Positions 51,376 to 61,613 of a stretch of DNA of 64,000 nt are shown here, in pieces. The position numbers and the translations under genes were made by a program. The stretch is from positions 16,366,062 to 16,430,061 of the forward strand of contig CP092882.1 in the NCBI GenBank assembly GCA_030710605.1, read 5' to 3'. Each line of letters begins with the position of its first letter. Within the stretch, counting starts at the first letter, position 1. This stretch comes from Cordylochernes scorpioides (taxonomy: Eukaryota > Arthropoda > Arachnida > Pseudoscorpiones > Chernetidae). The notes under the pieces were generated by a model. The model did no database searches. It saw nothing but the letters and a program-made list of their open reading frames with translations, and was not told where the DNA came from.

Positions 51376-51784
51376 TATATATATATGTCATAATTTGCCT
51401 AATGCCCTAGATGTATAATTTATTTTCGCCATAACTAGTATGTTAAAATGTAAATACAAATTAATACATCTATAAATCTGTACAAAATAAAAGTGGGAGC
51501 CAGCGCGCGCTCATGAGGGTGGAACAAGTTATTTTTCGAAGCTTACATGCACAACGGTTGCGCCCTTCCATTCGACCACGGCAGCTACGACATATATATA
51601 TATTTCTATCTTTTAGCGCTGAAATATAAAATTGGGATATTTTTAAAGCAATAATTTGATTACTTATATAATTAACTTTGTAAAATAATTTAGAAAATCG
51701 GTCAGCAAGGATAGGTAGCATGTGTAAAGAGAAAATTGATGAACTTGGCAACTTGGCGCAACAACTAATCTTAGTTTTAAAATA
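51376..51784. other. Intron segment similar to the intron before the 6859 exon
   Basis: 'tatatgtcataatttg...atgtataatttattttc...ccataa...atgttaaa...gtaaa.acaaatt' at 51384-51465 matches 6765-6840, the intron immediately upstream of the CTLD exon at 6859. No exon follows here. It is either a dispersed repeat or a remnant of gene duplication. Confidence 0.45.
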
Positions 51785-52060
51785 TAATTTGGAATTCAAT
51801 AAATGGTATATATATATTATATAAACTAAAATGAAAATATTTTATTTTTTTAAAAACATATATTTTATTTTCATTCATTGACTATTCTTTTATTTTTGAC
51901 TATAGATTTAGAACATAACACTTTGAATATTTGTTGTAAATATGTATAGTTAACCTACCTATTTTTTTAAATCACGAATATAGAATTCATTTTATAAATT
52001 CTATATTACTGTAATAAAATAATTTTATGTGTAATTTGCTTCAAGTAATTTAAAAAAAAA
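51785..52060 (+). repeat. Duplicated intron segment, copy 1
   Basis: About 250 bp ('cattgactattcttttatttttga', 'tatgtatagttaacctaccta', 'ctacttgat') recur at 56285-56525. It directly precedes exon 8. Confidence 0.8.
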
Positions 52061-52218
52061 GCTACTTGATGGGTAAAAAAAAAACAATATCATAATGATA
52101 ATCATGTATCCAAAAATAATTAGAAAATAATATTCCAAAGTCACAACAGCAGAAATCATTCTTAAATATAATATATATTAAATAGAATATTAATGGAATT
52201 TTTTTAATTTTATTCCAG

Positions 52219-52316
52219 AAATCAGATTTCGCAGAAGACTGGAATTTTGCCAATGCATATTGCCAACAGTATGGGGCTAAGCTAGCAGATCATTCCTATA
52301 GAAGAAATTTAAACAA
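52219..52316 (+). CDS. Multi-CTLD gene, exon 8: CTLD-3, helix 1-2
   Basis: After tttattccag: KSDFAEDWNFANAYCQQYGA, KLADHSYRRNLN and two bases, then GTAAGA (phase 2). With exon 7 it reads CFW-K...WNFANAYC, the W-x-x-A-x-x-x-C helix of a CTLD followed by GAKLA. It joins exon 9 to give the codon AAC. Confidence 0.9.
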
Positions 52317-52373
52317 GTAAGAAAATATAATATTTAAAAATGTAGATATTTAACTGAATCTATTCTATTTCAG

Positions 52374-52429
52374 CTTGACACTGGCTTCAGGTGGGGATTA
52401 CATGTCCAAAAGGGTTTCCAATTCGTCAG
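52374..52429 (+). CDS. Multi-CTLD gene, exon 9: CTLD-3, short exon
   Basis: 56 nt between ctatttcag and GTAAGC: N-LTLASGGDYMSKRVSNSS plus G (phase 1). Sequons NLT and NSS are possible glycosylation sites. It was recognised by position and phase. Confidence 0.8.
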
Positions 52430-52977
52430 GTAAGCTAACTTTCTAATATCATCATTAAATTATCGCCCTCTCTCTCTCTCTCTATATGTATATGACATAA
52501 TAAAAATATTATTTTTATTATTCATAAAATAATTAAAATTCTATAAACACAGAGTTAAATTTTAAAATGAAAAGGAATCCTTAACAAAAGGAATATAACC
52601 TAATTTTACTTTCATTGTAAATAATAATAACGTAGTTAGAGTTGTCTATGTATGCAAATACTGTTTGCTTTTGAAATATAATCAAAAAAATAAATATGGT
52701 TTTAGGACAAAAGTTATTATTCATTTTACCATCCACGACTGCATGAATTGGTAACGTAAATAGAATATGCGTTTTTTATGACATATATATATGTTTATTT
52801 ATCAATTATTTTATCTATTTATTCATATATCTATTATTATTAATCTTATTTATTCATTTTATGTATTTAACCTTATATAATCTTATATGGACGTTATAAT
52901 AAATCAGTTTCAATCTCAATCTCTCTCTCTCTCTTTCTATGATTGGAAAATATTGTAACGCTGCTTTTTTCTTTATA
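52430..52977. other. Intron 9, start, nothing recognised
   Basis: AT-rich with CT and TA microsatellites near 52472 and 52920. Confidence 0.4.
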
Positions 52978-53045
52978 TATTAAAAATAAAGAAGGCATCT
53001 CCTGACAACGAGCACATGTGCTTTTTAGATGGCAGAGCGCCATCA
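52978..53045 (+). repeat. Truncated satellite family B fragment
   Basis: 'aaaataaagaaggcatctcctgac...gcagagcgccatc', cut by a TA microsatellite. Confidence 0.75.
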
Positions 53046-53094
53046 TATATATATATATATATGTGTTATATTAAAATATTATTTCATATAAAAA

Positions 53095-53260
53095 TATATT
53101 TCATAGATTCAAATATTCTGTTTATATCTACCGCCAGATATCGGGAATTTCCCTATATAAAACCGATTGTTGTTGTTTCCCGTTGGCCGACTCAAACCTT
53201 TTGTAAATTATGTAAAAAAGTTTTTCATTTATTCATTCTTACGCCTTAAGTCAGGCATAC
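53095..53260 (+). repeat. Dispersed repeat family D
   Basis: 'tatctaccgccagatatcgggaatttccctata' and 'ttgttgttgtttcccgttggccgactcaaa' are matched inverted at 57440-57600 and in part at 34100-34200. The nature is unknown. Confidence 0.55.
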
Positions 53261-53641
53261 CTTTTTTCAAATTATGTTTTCTATATTCCATAAGCTCAAT
53301 TAAAGCTATTTCTAATCTTCAATATTTTTATTATACCTTCAAGATTTTAACCACGACTGCATTATCATAATCCTCAACATGATCAAAAATCAAAACAAAT
53401 CCCATTCTTAAATATAATATAAAATTTCCTATTATCCTCATTTTTCTTTATATAACACACACACACATATATATATATATACTATTATCATTACTCTTCA
53501 CAATTCATCCTTTCATACTTCATCCCTAAGGTTAGAAATAATCGTTATTTCTCCTTAAAATAAATTTCGATTTTTCGTTCAAAAGAAACACATGCGGAAT
53601 AATTTTCAAATGTCGTTCTACAATCATAAGCCGCTTTATAT

Positions 53642-53680
<39 letters not shown>

Positions 53681-53756
53681 AAATAGAACAATCCATAAAT
53701 AAATATCTTTAATTTAAAAGGAATATATTGGATCAAAAATAATTTATTTACCAGTA
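53261..53756. other. Intron 9, AT-rich
   Basis: Long (AT)n runs near 53466 and 53645. No exon was seen. Confidence 0.4.
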
Positions 53757-54230
53757 TTTCAGTTAGCTGAACGTGAACCTTTTTCAAGGTATTAAAACAT
53801 ATTTATGTCAAAACAATTACAATTACAATTATTTTATTTCCAAAGCGCTATATCCCACAAGGGATACTTGCGCCAAAAAAGGAGAAAAGTTTATTTACAT
53901 AAGTTATTTAGATTATTCAACGCATGAAAACATTAGAAATCCAGATTTTGTAGAAAGGGTAGAATGTATTCACAAAATGAATTGAACTTTAAATATGATT
54001 TTTATCGGAAATCAAATCGTTAAGTTCACAAACAACTAGTTCATTCTTCATTCTATAATCTTGAAATGCTGGGCAATCGATCAGTAGATGTCTTGAGGTT
54101 TGTTCCTCAATACCACAAAAGCAACTTGAATCCTCTACTGCCTTTATTCTATTTAAAAACCTCACATGAAGCTACTGGCTAGGTGTTGTATAGATACTTG
54201 GCATTATAATTTTTAAAAAACTCTATAGGT
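53757..54230 (-). pseudogene. LINE 3' fragment (zinc-knuckle C-terminus)
   Basis: On the minus strand near 54050-54130 the sequence reads CGIEEQTSRHLLIDCPAFQD and continues to NELVVCELNDLIS. This C-x-C/G...H-x-x-x-x-C signature closes the pol protein of many RNase H-type LINEs. 'cgctatatcccacaagggatacttgcgcc' (53844) marks the 3' UTR, also found at 57885-57915. Confidence 0.6.
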
Positions 54231-54412
54231 CCAGAGGGACTAACCCCTCGAAAATCACTGGAGAAGAACTCTTAGGCTTTGAGGTAGTCTTCTCGACTAT
54301 GTATTAATGTACATAAAGTCTTATAATATTTTAAAATCCAAAATATGCCTTTTTAATAAAAGATCTATTTATGGATTTCTCTAACTTCGAAACAAATAAA
54401 GTCTTATTATAA

Positions 54413-54592
54413 AATAAATAAAGCTTACAGGGTTAAGCTTCTTGTACAACTTTTTATTTTCAAGCTTTCGGACTTGTCAGTCCTTCAACAGGATCTGTTA
54501 ATACCCTGTTGAAGGACTGACAAGTCCGAAAGCTTGAAAATAAAAAGTTGTACAAGAAGCTTAACCCTGTAAGCTTTATTTATTTTATAATA
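54413..54592. repeat. Near-perfect palindrome, 80-bp arms, with hammerhead-like cores
   Basis: The arms are exact reverse complements around an 11-bp loop (atctgttaata). The right arm reads CTGTTGA, helix AGGACT-GACA-AGTCC, then GAAAGC: hammerhead order with T at the invariant A. The helix sequence differs from the palindrome at 35843 but still pairs. Confidence 0.8.
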
Positions 54593-54639
54593 TTATAAAT
54601 CATGGAAGAACGTTCATAAATTAAGTCTTATTTATAATA

Positions 54640-54915
54640 CACTTATCCCCCGATTCACACTGTAGATACGTTCCTGAGAAAAACGTGTAAATCGGAGGAC
54701 AGGTGTACACAGAAATAAAAATAAAATGCATTGACAGATTAAAATATGTAGTCAGCACATAAGCTCGGGATTCCTCGTGGGATGTGTACACAGCGCATGT
54801 GTTCAATCACAGTAGCATTTAGTATAGTGCGATAAAAACAAAAAAAACTTATTTGGAAAACCGTGTAAAAGCGAAAACGTGTAAAACAAGTACCGTGTAA
54901 ATCGGGGGATAGGTG
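54640..54915. mobile_element. MITE family T, 276 bp, copy 2
   Basis: Same length and ends as the copy at 25847-26122, TA on both sides. Its right end is 25 bp before the 3' splice site of exon 10. Confidence 0.85.
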
Positions 54916-54940
54916 TATTTCCTTCTTACCATATTGTCAG

Positions 54941-55072
54941 GAGGACAGAGTATTCCCTCTTATCTGGACTGGACCGACAGGTCGGGGAAAACAGTGGCGC
55001 CACGTGGAAGGAGGAAAAACTCAGTTCTCTCCTCTTGCTCTAACTGCTGGGTCGATTTGGCTCATGTACATA
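54941..55072 (+). CDS. Multi-CTLD gene, exon 10: CTLD-3, long-loop region
   Basis: After ccatattgtcag: G-GQSIPSYLDWTDRSGKTVA, PRGRRKNSVLSSCSNCWVD, LAHVH and one base, then GTAACT (phase 1). The other possible donor seven bases earlier gives the wrong phase for exon 11, so this one was chosen. Y-L-D-W-T-D occupies the place of the core W-I-G strand; S-C-S-N-C-W carries the conserved fourth cysteine. No EPN or QPD motif is seen. Confidence 0.83.
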
Positions 55073-55300
55073 GTAACTCTTATATTTAAAATCTCTCATA
55101 TAACTAATTAAATAAATATATAAAGTAATTCAGAAGCCTATTTGATTATTTTACTTTTCGCGACAATATATCTTTTAACTTAGTGTATATGATTTACCAG
55201 TGAGGAATTTCAATAAATTGTTTAAAATCCATCTAGGAGATTATTTTTAAAGTATCCTCTCACATCCATCCACCATCACATGAAAACTAGTTGATTCTAT
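55073..55300. other. Intron 10, start, nothing recognised
   Basis: AT-rich. Confidence 0.4.
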
Positions 55301-55349
55301 GATATTAATAGAATTGTATATTTATATGATACTACGTTATCATGAAGAT

Positions 55350-55700
55350 AAGACAGACATGACTAGATCCTACAGGAACTGCAATAACTGTCACAACACC
55401 CAACTCACTCCGGACCATATATACCCGACCATCCTTGCAGCCCTCTATATGGGAGATATCAATACAGAACAGGACATTTTAAAGGAATGAAGATAAACCC
55501 AGGCATGACTAGATCCTACAGGAACTGCAATAACTGTCACAACACCCAACTCACTCCGGACCATATATACCCGGCCATCTTTGCAGTCCTCTATATGGCA
55601 GACATCAATCCAGAAGAGGACATCCATACGAACAAGGCACCTCAGTTGGCCAGTATTTTGATCAGGGTGCATGGACTGATCTGATCTGCTCCACAAGACA
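55350..55700 (+). pseudogene. LINE 3' fragments, duplicated C-terminal motif
   Basis: Two copies of one block, 147 bp apart, encode MTRSYRNCNNCHNTQLTPDH (55360 and 55505). The second continues to IYPAIFAVLYMADINPEED and ends in ASILIRVHGLI. They correspond to the C-terminus at 62146-62349 (TYRTCNNCPGVELTPTH...). A local duplication of a dead LINE end. Confidence 0.75.
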
Positions 55701-55857
55701 CCACCATCACCTCTTTTTTTTTTTCTTAACTAAAACGAATAATAAAGAAACCTATACCCACCTCCTTATGGTTGATTAAAAAAAACTGTCCTAACACATT
55801 AATGGTTAAATATTACTAGATTTTCTATATTAATATAATGATGTGTTCTTTTTGCAG

Positions 55858-55947
55858 GGGAATACCAATTTTGTTCCCTGGGTACCTATACTATTAATCC
55901 ATCTGAATGTAAGATTCCTCGACAATTCATCTGTATGATCAATTCAG
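55858..55947 (+). CDS. Multi-CTLD gene, exon 11: end of CTLD-3
   Basis: After tttttgcag: (R)-EYQFCSLGTYTINPSECKIP, RQFICMINS and G before GTAAGT (phase 1). The last two cysteines and the FICM close the domain. It gives CTLD-3 the full set of six cysteines. Confidence 0.9.
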
Positions 55948-55981
55948 GTAAGTTGACATATTTCATTTTGAAAGGGATAGA

Positions 55982-56080
55982 AAAGGTATGGACGAGGAGT
56001 ATTAGTTGTTGTTATCGTGTCCAATGAAGAGCCTCAGATGTCCCCATGTATCTCTATCACAGCAATGTCTACTATCAGAA
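55982..56080 (-). pseudogene. LINE 3' fragment
   Basis: 'gttgttatcgtgtccaatgaagagcctcagatgtcc' and 'cacagcaatgtctactatc' match the 3' UTR and end of the LINE at 62115-62200. It is a short, dead copy. Confidence 0.6.
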
Positions 56081-56284
56081 GTATTAGTAAACTGGATAAA
56101 TAGATATACAACATGAAATAGAGAGGATTCCTCTGATATCAGTAAAAAGAAGAAACAAAACCTAATGGCGACGATTTTCTTTATCAAAGAGATATAAGCT
56201 TAGCGCGAGCTTTCAGAGACAATAATATCCTTCAACCAGCTGTACTACGAATATAAGAAACTAGAGGAGAAATAAATGATATAT
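56081..56284. other. Intron 11, nothing recognised
   Basis: No feature seen. Confidence 0.35.
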
Positions 56285-56530
56285 ATTATAATCCAAAATG
56301 CAAATATTTTATTTTTTAAAAACGTATTTTATTTTCATCATTGACTATTCTTTTATTTTTGACCATAGATTTAGAATACCTTTTTTGTAATTGTTGTAAA
56401 TATGTATAGTTAACCTACCTATTTTTTAATTCACGAATATAGGATTCATTTTATAAATTCTATATTACTGTGATAAATATTTAATGTGTAATTGGTTCAA
56501 GTAATTAAAAATAAAAACTACTTGATAAGT
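56285..56530 (+). repeat. Duplicated intron segment, copy 2
   Basis: Second copy of the 51785-52060 segment, about 85% identical by eye, likewise a little downstream of a CTLD-gene exon boundary. Confidence 0.8.
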
Positions 56531-56625
56531 GAATAATTATCTTTCCTATTTTCACGACTGCACCTTCAATTCTCTATCTTTTCAACAACAAAACATAATA
56601 AGCATAACATATATATATATCCATA

Positions 56626-56740
56626 GAAGCATAGGGCGCCTCTCCCGTCAATCAGGTTTTGACGTTTATTTTGACGGGAGAGGCGCCCTATGCTTCTATG
56701 GATCAATTTCCTCCCGGCAAATTTTCCATATATATGTAGT
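56626..56740. repeat. Satellite family A fragment folded into a hairpin
   Basis: 'agcatagggcgcctctcccgtca' is followed 20 bp later by its complement and the family A stretch 'atcaatttcctcccggcaaattttcc'. The hammerhead part is absent. Confidence 0.7.
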
Positions 56741-56819
56741 ATATTTTGAGTTAGATAGTTCACAACCTTCTTCTAATATTTATTATAACCCCATATCTAT
56801 ATAAAAATATGTATCGAAC

Positions 56820-57246
56820 TTGTAACAATGGAAGTGACAAATAAAACAAAGGAGTAAAGGTAGACCAGACGAACAGGTGTTTATGATAATGAGTTCAATC
56901 ACCCCGTCAACAGGTGGCCGGACAGGTGGCGTGATTATGGGAGCCAATCAGAACTCGCCACCATATGCGGGCGTCCCATATAAAAGCCCCCCAAGATGGG
57001 ACAAAGGTAGTTGTTTTCAGAGCGACGCCGTTATACGGTCGGACGGATCTCTCACCCCCCCCTTCTATCCGCGTAGGCTAGGGCATCCGTGACGCCCGTG
57101 GTTCGACTGCCTTCGACCGTGGTCTACCTCTACTTCTTGGAGCTACCATCTAGACCTGCCTCTGTCTCTTGCTGTCCCCGTGCGGGAATCCCATCACGCA
57201 CCCACTACCACGACTGCCCAGTACATTCCACATCGGGATTACTACA
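56820..57246 (+). mobile_element. Possible solo LTR with TATA box
   Basis: GC-rich island in AT-rich intron, starting TGTAACAAT and ending ATTACTACA (imperfect inverted pair). It contains a good TATA motif (cccatataaaagccccccaag, near 56970) followed about 40 bp later by a likely start region. No target duplication was found, so it could also be an unrelated promoter-containing repeat. Confidence 0.4.
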
Positions 57247-57439
57247 TATATATATAACGAAAAAGATTTTCTGTTTATTTTGTAATATTATTTGTAATAG
57301 AATTATTACTTGCTGATTATTTCGGGGATCCATGAGTATTTTATGTTATTGCAGTCGTGGACATCTTAGAAAATACAATAAAATCATTGTGGATCAATAT
57401 TGCTTTAATGTAGCTTATGAAATATTTAAAACATAAATT

Positions 57440-57660
57440 GAGAAAGGTAATACCTCACTTAAGGCGTGAAGAATGGAAAAAACAAAATACCTATTTACAT
57501 ATCTACAAAATATTTGAGTTGAGCCGGCCATAGGAAAACAACAACAATAGATATTTATAGGGAAAGTGCCGGTCGGCAGCAACTCTAGCGGTCGAAATAA
57601 ACAGAATAATTTGATCTGGGAATTATAATTTTGAAATAAAATAAAGTTTATATAACATAT
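57440..57660 (-). repeat. Dispersed repeat family D, inverted copy
   Basis: The complement of the 53095-53260 sequence: 'cttaaggcgtgaagaatgg', 'ttgagccggccataggaaaacaacaac', 'gggaaagtgccgg'. Confidence 0.55.
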
Positions 57661-57884
57661 ATATATATATAGGTTTTTTGGAAATATTTGAAATGGGTAG
57701 TTGAAGCTAAATATGCATGGATACATTGAAATAGGTGAAAAAAGTTAAAAGTGAAATAAATTGAAAATATTATATATATATTGGTTAGTATATATCAAAT
57801 ATGATATAAAGGTTACTATCATTATATATAACATAAATTCGCTATTAAATTTTTAAAATTTTCTTTGACATTTCTTCAGACGTG

Positions 57885-58200
57885 ATACCCAAACTTGGGA
57901 TACATGCGCCTAAGTACATTTTAACAGCTTAATCTAATGAAAAATTCAAAAACAAAATCAGTACATATTGAAACTAAAAAAGTCTCTTTCCTCAAAACAG
58001 AAAAGTAAATCTGAAATGAATCAAAAATATATATATTGAATTTAGTATACGTGTCTTTGCCATTTACAAATTCGCACATTTCTTTGATGGGAAAAATATT
58101 TTTACTCTGTAGCTGTGAAAAATTGGACATTCTATCAATAAATGTATTGAATATTTGTTTTATTTTCCACAAAAGCAGCTAGGATTATATGTTGCCCCGA
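57885..58200 (-). pseudogene. Degraded LINE 3' fragment
   Basis: The minus strand reads CFCGKIKQIFNTFIDRMSNF, related to the CGIEEQTSRHLLIDCP end at 54100 but with its conserved acids lost. 'gatacccaaacttgggatacatgcgcc' is the matching 3' UTR mark. Confidence 0.5.
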
Positions 58201-58399
58201 ATTTCATCATAAATTCTTCAAATTTCCATAGTTTTTAGTGAATTATGTGTGTTGTGAAAATTGGGGCGAAAAAATATAAGAATTTCAAATTGGAAATATT
58301 TCTAAAAAGTTTCATCTTCTTCTTTCTTATCTCCACACTGGGTGAAGTAGAATGCGTCTGCCTTTGTCATTAAAACTGAGAACATTACTTAGTGGCAGG

Positions 58400-58640
58400 C
58401 CGATTTAGCTCCAAAATAAATGGCCACCTCTGACATGAAAAACAGACGCCATGTGCAGCCGCTCCTAACATGGAGTACAAACGCTGCTCATTCTGTATCC
58501 CTGGGTTAGGAGCCCTTACAGGGTACTATCAGCCGGGCCAGCTGAACCCAGGTTTTTTAGTGAATTGTTACTGCTCCCCCTCCTGCTTTTTCATCCGGGC
58601 TTGGGACCGGCAAAGGCGGAGTTCAAAAGTTTCATTAATA
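58400..58640. other. GC-richer retroelement-like fragment
   Basis: 'ctgggttaggagcccttacagggtactatcag' and, on the minus strand, 'gccggtcccaagcccggatg'. The latter looks like a LINE 5' UTR phrase common in invertebrate genomes, but I cannot confirm that here. Confidence 0.3.
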
Positions 58641-58799
58641 TTAGCAATTGTTTCAGCCATTCTTGATTCTATGAAATAGTGAATTATACAGTACTCGTAG
58701 TTGGGGATTATTCAACTTATTAAATTTACAATATTTGTATATTGTCATATTTTGAATATTTGTGATATTGTTAAATATACAATACTTTGTCTTATTCAA

Positions 58800-60470
58800 T
58801 TTTCTGGGAGTTGGTGAAGTGGTGATTTGCACTACCTATTATCGACATCCACGACCTGCGATCAAATCCCTAATTTTAGTTACAAAGGATAAAATAATTT
58901 CTTCAATGGTCCCCGATTCTTAAAGAAGACCAACTTAACACTGTGATCAATTAAACAAACGGCATTCTGGCTTACTTTGTAAGTGCAAACGTCAAACTGT
59001 TTATTGATGTTTAGACATATGGCACATTTGTAAGTGCAAACGTCTAACTGTTTCTCGATGTGTAGACATATGGCACATTTGTAAGTGCAAAGGTCTAACT
59101 GTTTCTCGATGTGTAGACATATGGCACATTTGTAAGTGCAAACGTCTAACTGTTTCTCGATGTGTAGACATATGGCACATTTGTAAGTGCAAAAGTCTAA
59201 CTGTTTCTCGATGTGTAGACATATGGCACATTTGTAAGTGCAAACGTCTAACTGTTTCTCGATGTGTAGACATATGGCACATTTGTAAGTGCAAACGTCT
59301 AACTGTTTCTCGATGTGTAGACATATGCCACATTTGTAAGTGCAAAAGTCTAACTGTTTCTCGATGTGTAGACATGTGGTGCACTTGTAAGGTCTAACTT
59401 ATTTTTTCATGTTTGGAATGTGACACACTTGTAAGTGCAAATGTCCAAATGCTTTCTACATATGTAGGAATGTGGTGCACTTGTAAGTGCAAAATTCTAA
59501 CTTCTTTCTTCATGTGTAGACATGTGACAAACTTGTAAGTGCAAAAGTCCAAATGCTCTCTACATGTGTAGGCATGTGGTGCACTTGTAAGTTTAAAAGT
59601 CTAACTTATTTTTTCATGTGTAGACATGTGACAAACTTGTAAGTGCAAACGTCTAACTGTTTCTCGATGTGTAGACATGTGACACACTTGTAAGTGCAAA
59701 AGTCCAAATGCTTTCTACATGTGTAGGCATGTGGTGCACTTGTAAGTTCAAAAGTCTAACTTATTTTTTCATGTGTAGACATGTGACAAACTTGTAAGTT
59801 CAAAAGTCTAACTTATTATTTCATGTGTAGACATGTGACAAACTTGTAAGTGCAAAAGTCCAAATGCTCTCTACATGTGTAGGCATGTGGTGCACTTGTA
59901 AGTTTAAAAGTCTAACTTATTTTTTCATGTGTAGACATGTGACAAACTTGTAAGTGCAAACGTCTAACTGTTTCTCGATATGTAGACATGTGACACACTT
60001 GTAAGTGCAAAAGTCCAAATGCTTTCTACATGTGTAGGCATGTGGTGCACTTGTAAGTTCAAAAGTCTAACTTATTTTTTCATGGGTAGACATGTGACAA
60101 ACTTGTAAGTTCAAAAGTCTAACTTATTTTTTCATGTGTAGACATGTGACAAACTTGTAAGTGCAAAAGTTTAAATACTTTCTACATGTTTAGGAATGTG
60201 GTGCACTTGTAAGTGCAGAAGTCTAACTTCTTTCTTCATGTGTAGACATGTGGTGCACTTGTAAGTTTAAAAGTCTAACTTATTTTTTCATGTGTAGACA
60301 TGTGACAAACTTGTAAGTGCAAAATCTAACTTTTTCTACATGTGTAGACATATGGTGCACTTGTAAGTGCAAAATCTAACTTATTTTTTCATGTGTAGAC
60401 ATGTAACAACACTTGTAAGTGCAAAAGTCCAAAAGCTCTCTACATATGTAGGCATAGGGCAAACATACAG
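58800..60470 (+). repeat. tRNA-headed SINE with a body expanded into a 51-bp minisatellite
   Basis: The head at about 58808-58872 has an A box-like 'tggtgaagtggtgattt' and B box-like 'gcgatcaaatccc'. The body 'ttcaatggtccccgattctta' is shared with single copies at 18960 and 26350. From 58990 a unit 'gtaagtgcaaacgtctaact...gtttctcgatgtgtagacatatggcaca' repeats about 28 times. The first eight units are exactly 51 bp and nearly identical, so the minus strand stays open for 127 codons by chance. Later units are 51-53 bp and of two alternating types (gtctaact / gtccaaatgct). Confidence 0.85.
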
Positions 60471-60590
60471 TAGAAGCAGTCATTATCTATCTATCTTGAA
60501 TATCATAGTCTGTACCACGTGTGTTTAGGATAAGTAAAACAAAATGTATTTTCTTTTAAAATTCGATTATAATATTTTTTTGTCTTGCAG

Positions 60591-60635
60591 AAGAAAAACC
60601 AAAGCAAGTTACTATGCCCTTGCAACCGTATAAAC
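60591..60635 (+). CDS. Multi-CTLD gene, exon 12: linker
   Basis: 45 nt between tttgtcttgcag and GTAAGT: E-EKPKQVTMPLQPYK plus C (phase 1). A short hydrophilic, proline-containing linker between CTLD-3 and CTLD-4. Confidence 0.75.
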
Positions 60636-60684
60636 GTAAGTAGGCTGTATCATATTAAAATTACATTTCTAACTGCATTTCTAG

Positions 60685-60851
60685 TGAAGTCATGTCCAGT
60701 GGCATCCGGCTATTTCCTGTATGATAGAAGTTGCTACAAATTAAACTGGAACGGAGCATCTTGGAATGCTGCCCGGGATACCTGTGAAAGGGATGGTGCG
60801 TTTTTGACATCTATACATTCTAAAGATGAAAATGACTTCTTACTGAAATTG
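60685..60851 (+). CDS. Multi-CTLD gene, exon 13: start of CTLD-4
   Basis: After gcatttctag: (L)-KSCPVASGYFLYDRSCYKLN, WNGASWNAARDTCERDGAFL, TSIHSKDENDFLLKL and the donor GTAAGT (phase 0). Canonical CTLD opening C-P...G-Y-x-x-Y-x-x-S-C-Y, W-x-x-A-x-x-x-C helix and L-x-S-I-H-S-x-x-E-N. The next exon (WIGL part) lies outside the window or was not seen. Confidence 0.92.
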
Positions 60852-61045
60852 GTAAGTACCATATTATTTTTTTATCCTATCAATAAACTATCTGAACACA
60901 AAGTTCTCAAGTGAAAGAAAACACCAACCTGAACACTCTTTGATATAAAAATTATATTTATTATTATGCTGATAAAATTTAATTTTACTGATTAATATAT
61001 ATTCAAATATATAATTTTAATAAAATCCAGATAATAAAGCTTTGT
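60852..61045. other. Intron 13, start
   Basis: AT-rich, nothing recognised. Confidence 0.35.
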
Positions 61046-61613
61046 AATGTAAATTTTATTGGGAAACTACAAATAATAATGACTAAAATACAACAAGAAT
61101 TTTATAAACGAGGGTAATCCCAAGATACAAAACTACAACCAATTTTTCAATATATTGCGACTGATTGGCTGTTTAAGGTAAGCTGTCATCAGTGAACCAA
61201 TCGGAAGTCGAATATTCCTGTCACCATATGTCGTACCACAAGAACTATGCAGTCATAGGTCCAAGTGGTTTCAGGGGTTAATGGGGAACACAAAGAACGA
61301 GGCAGGTTGAATGTCACCTGAAAGAGGCTTGCGCCGAAGACGCGACAAGACCCAAGAGGTGTGTCTGATCTATACGAGAGAGAGAGAGAAAGATTAACTA
61401 CAAGAGTGAAATATATATTATCTTCTGTTGTCCAGGCTCGTTTGTCGGTGTGTGGGGTCGGGAGTAAAACTAACTAACGACTTCTGAAATTAGAACTCGT
61501 CCTGTCTTGGGCGCGGTAGACTCTCAATAAAACCATGCTTATTGCTTTGTTTGTGATTACATGATGACCAAGCTGACGGATCGAGTTGTATCTATATTTC
61601 AGGGCTGTTACAC
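61046..61613 (+). mobile_element. Possible solo LTR
   Basis: GC-richer block starting TGTAATG and ending GCTGTTACA, with CT/GA tract, and AATAAA (61530) followed by 'gcttattgctttgtttgtgatt' near the right end, which fits an R region. No target duplication was found, so the call is tentative. Confidence 0.4.

Noticed and set aside
59001-59384. Minus-strand open frame of 127 codons with a perfect 17-residue repeat
   Set aside because: It is the 51-bp minisatellite read in one frame; the unit length is a multiple of three, so it stays open by chance. There is no start context or domain.
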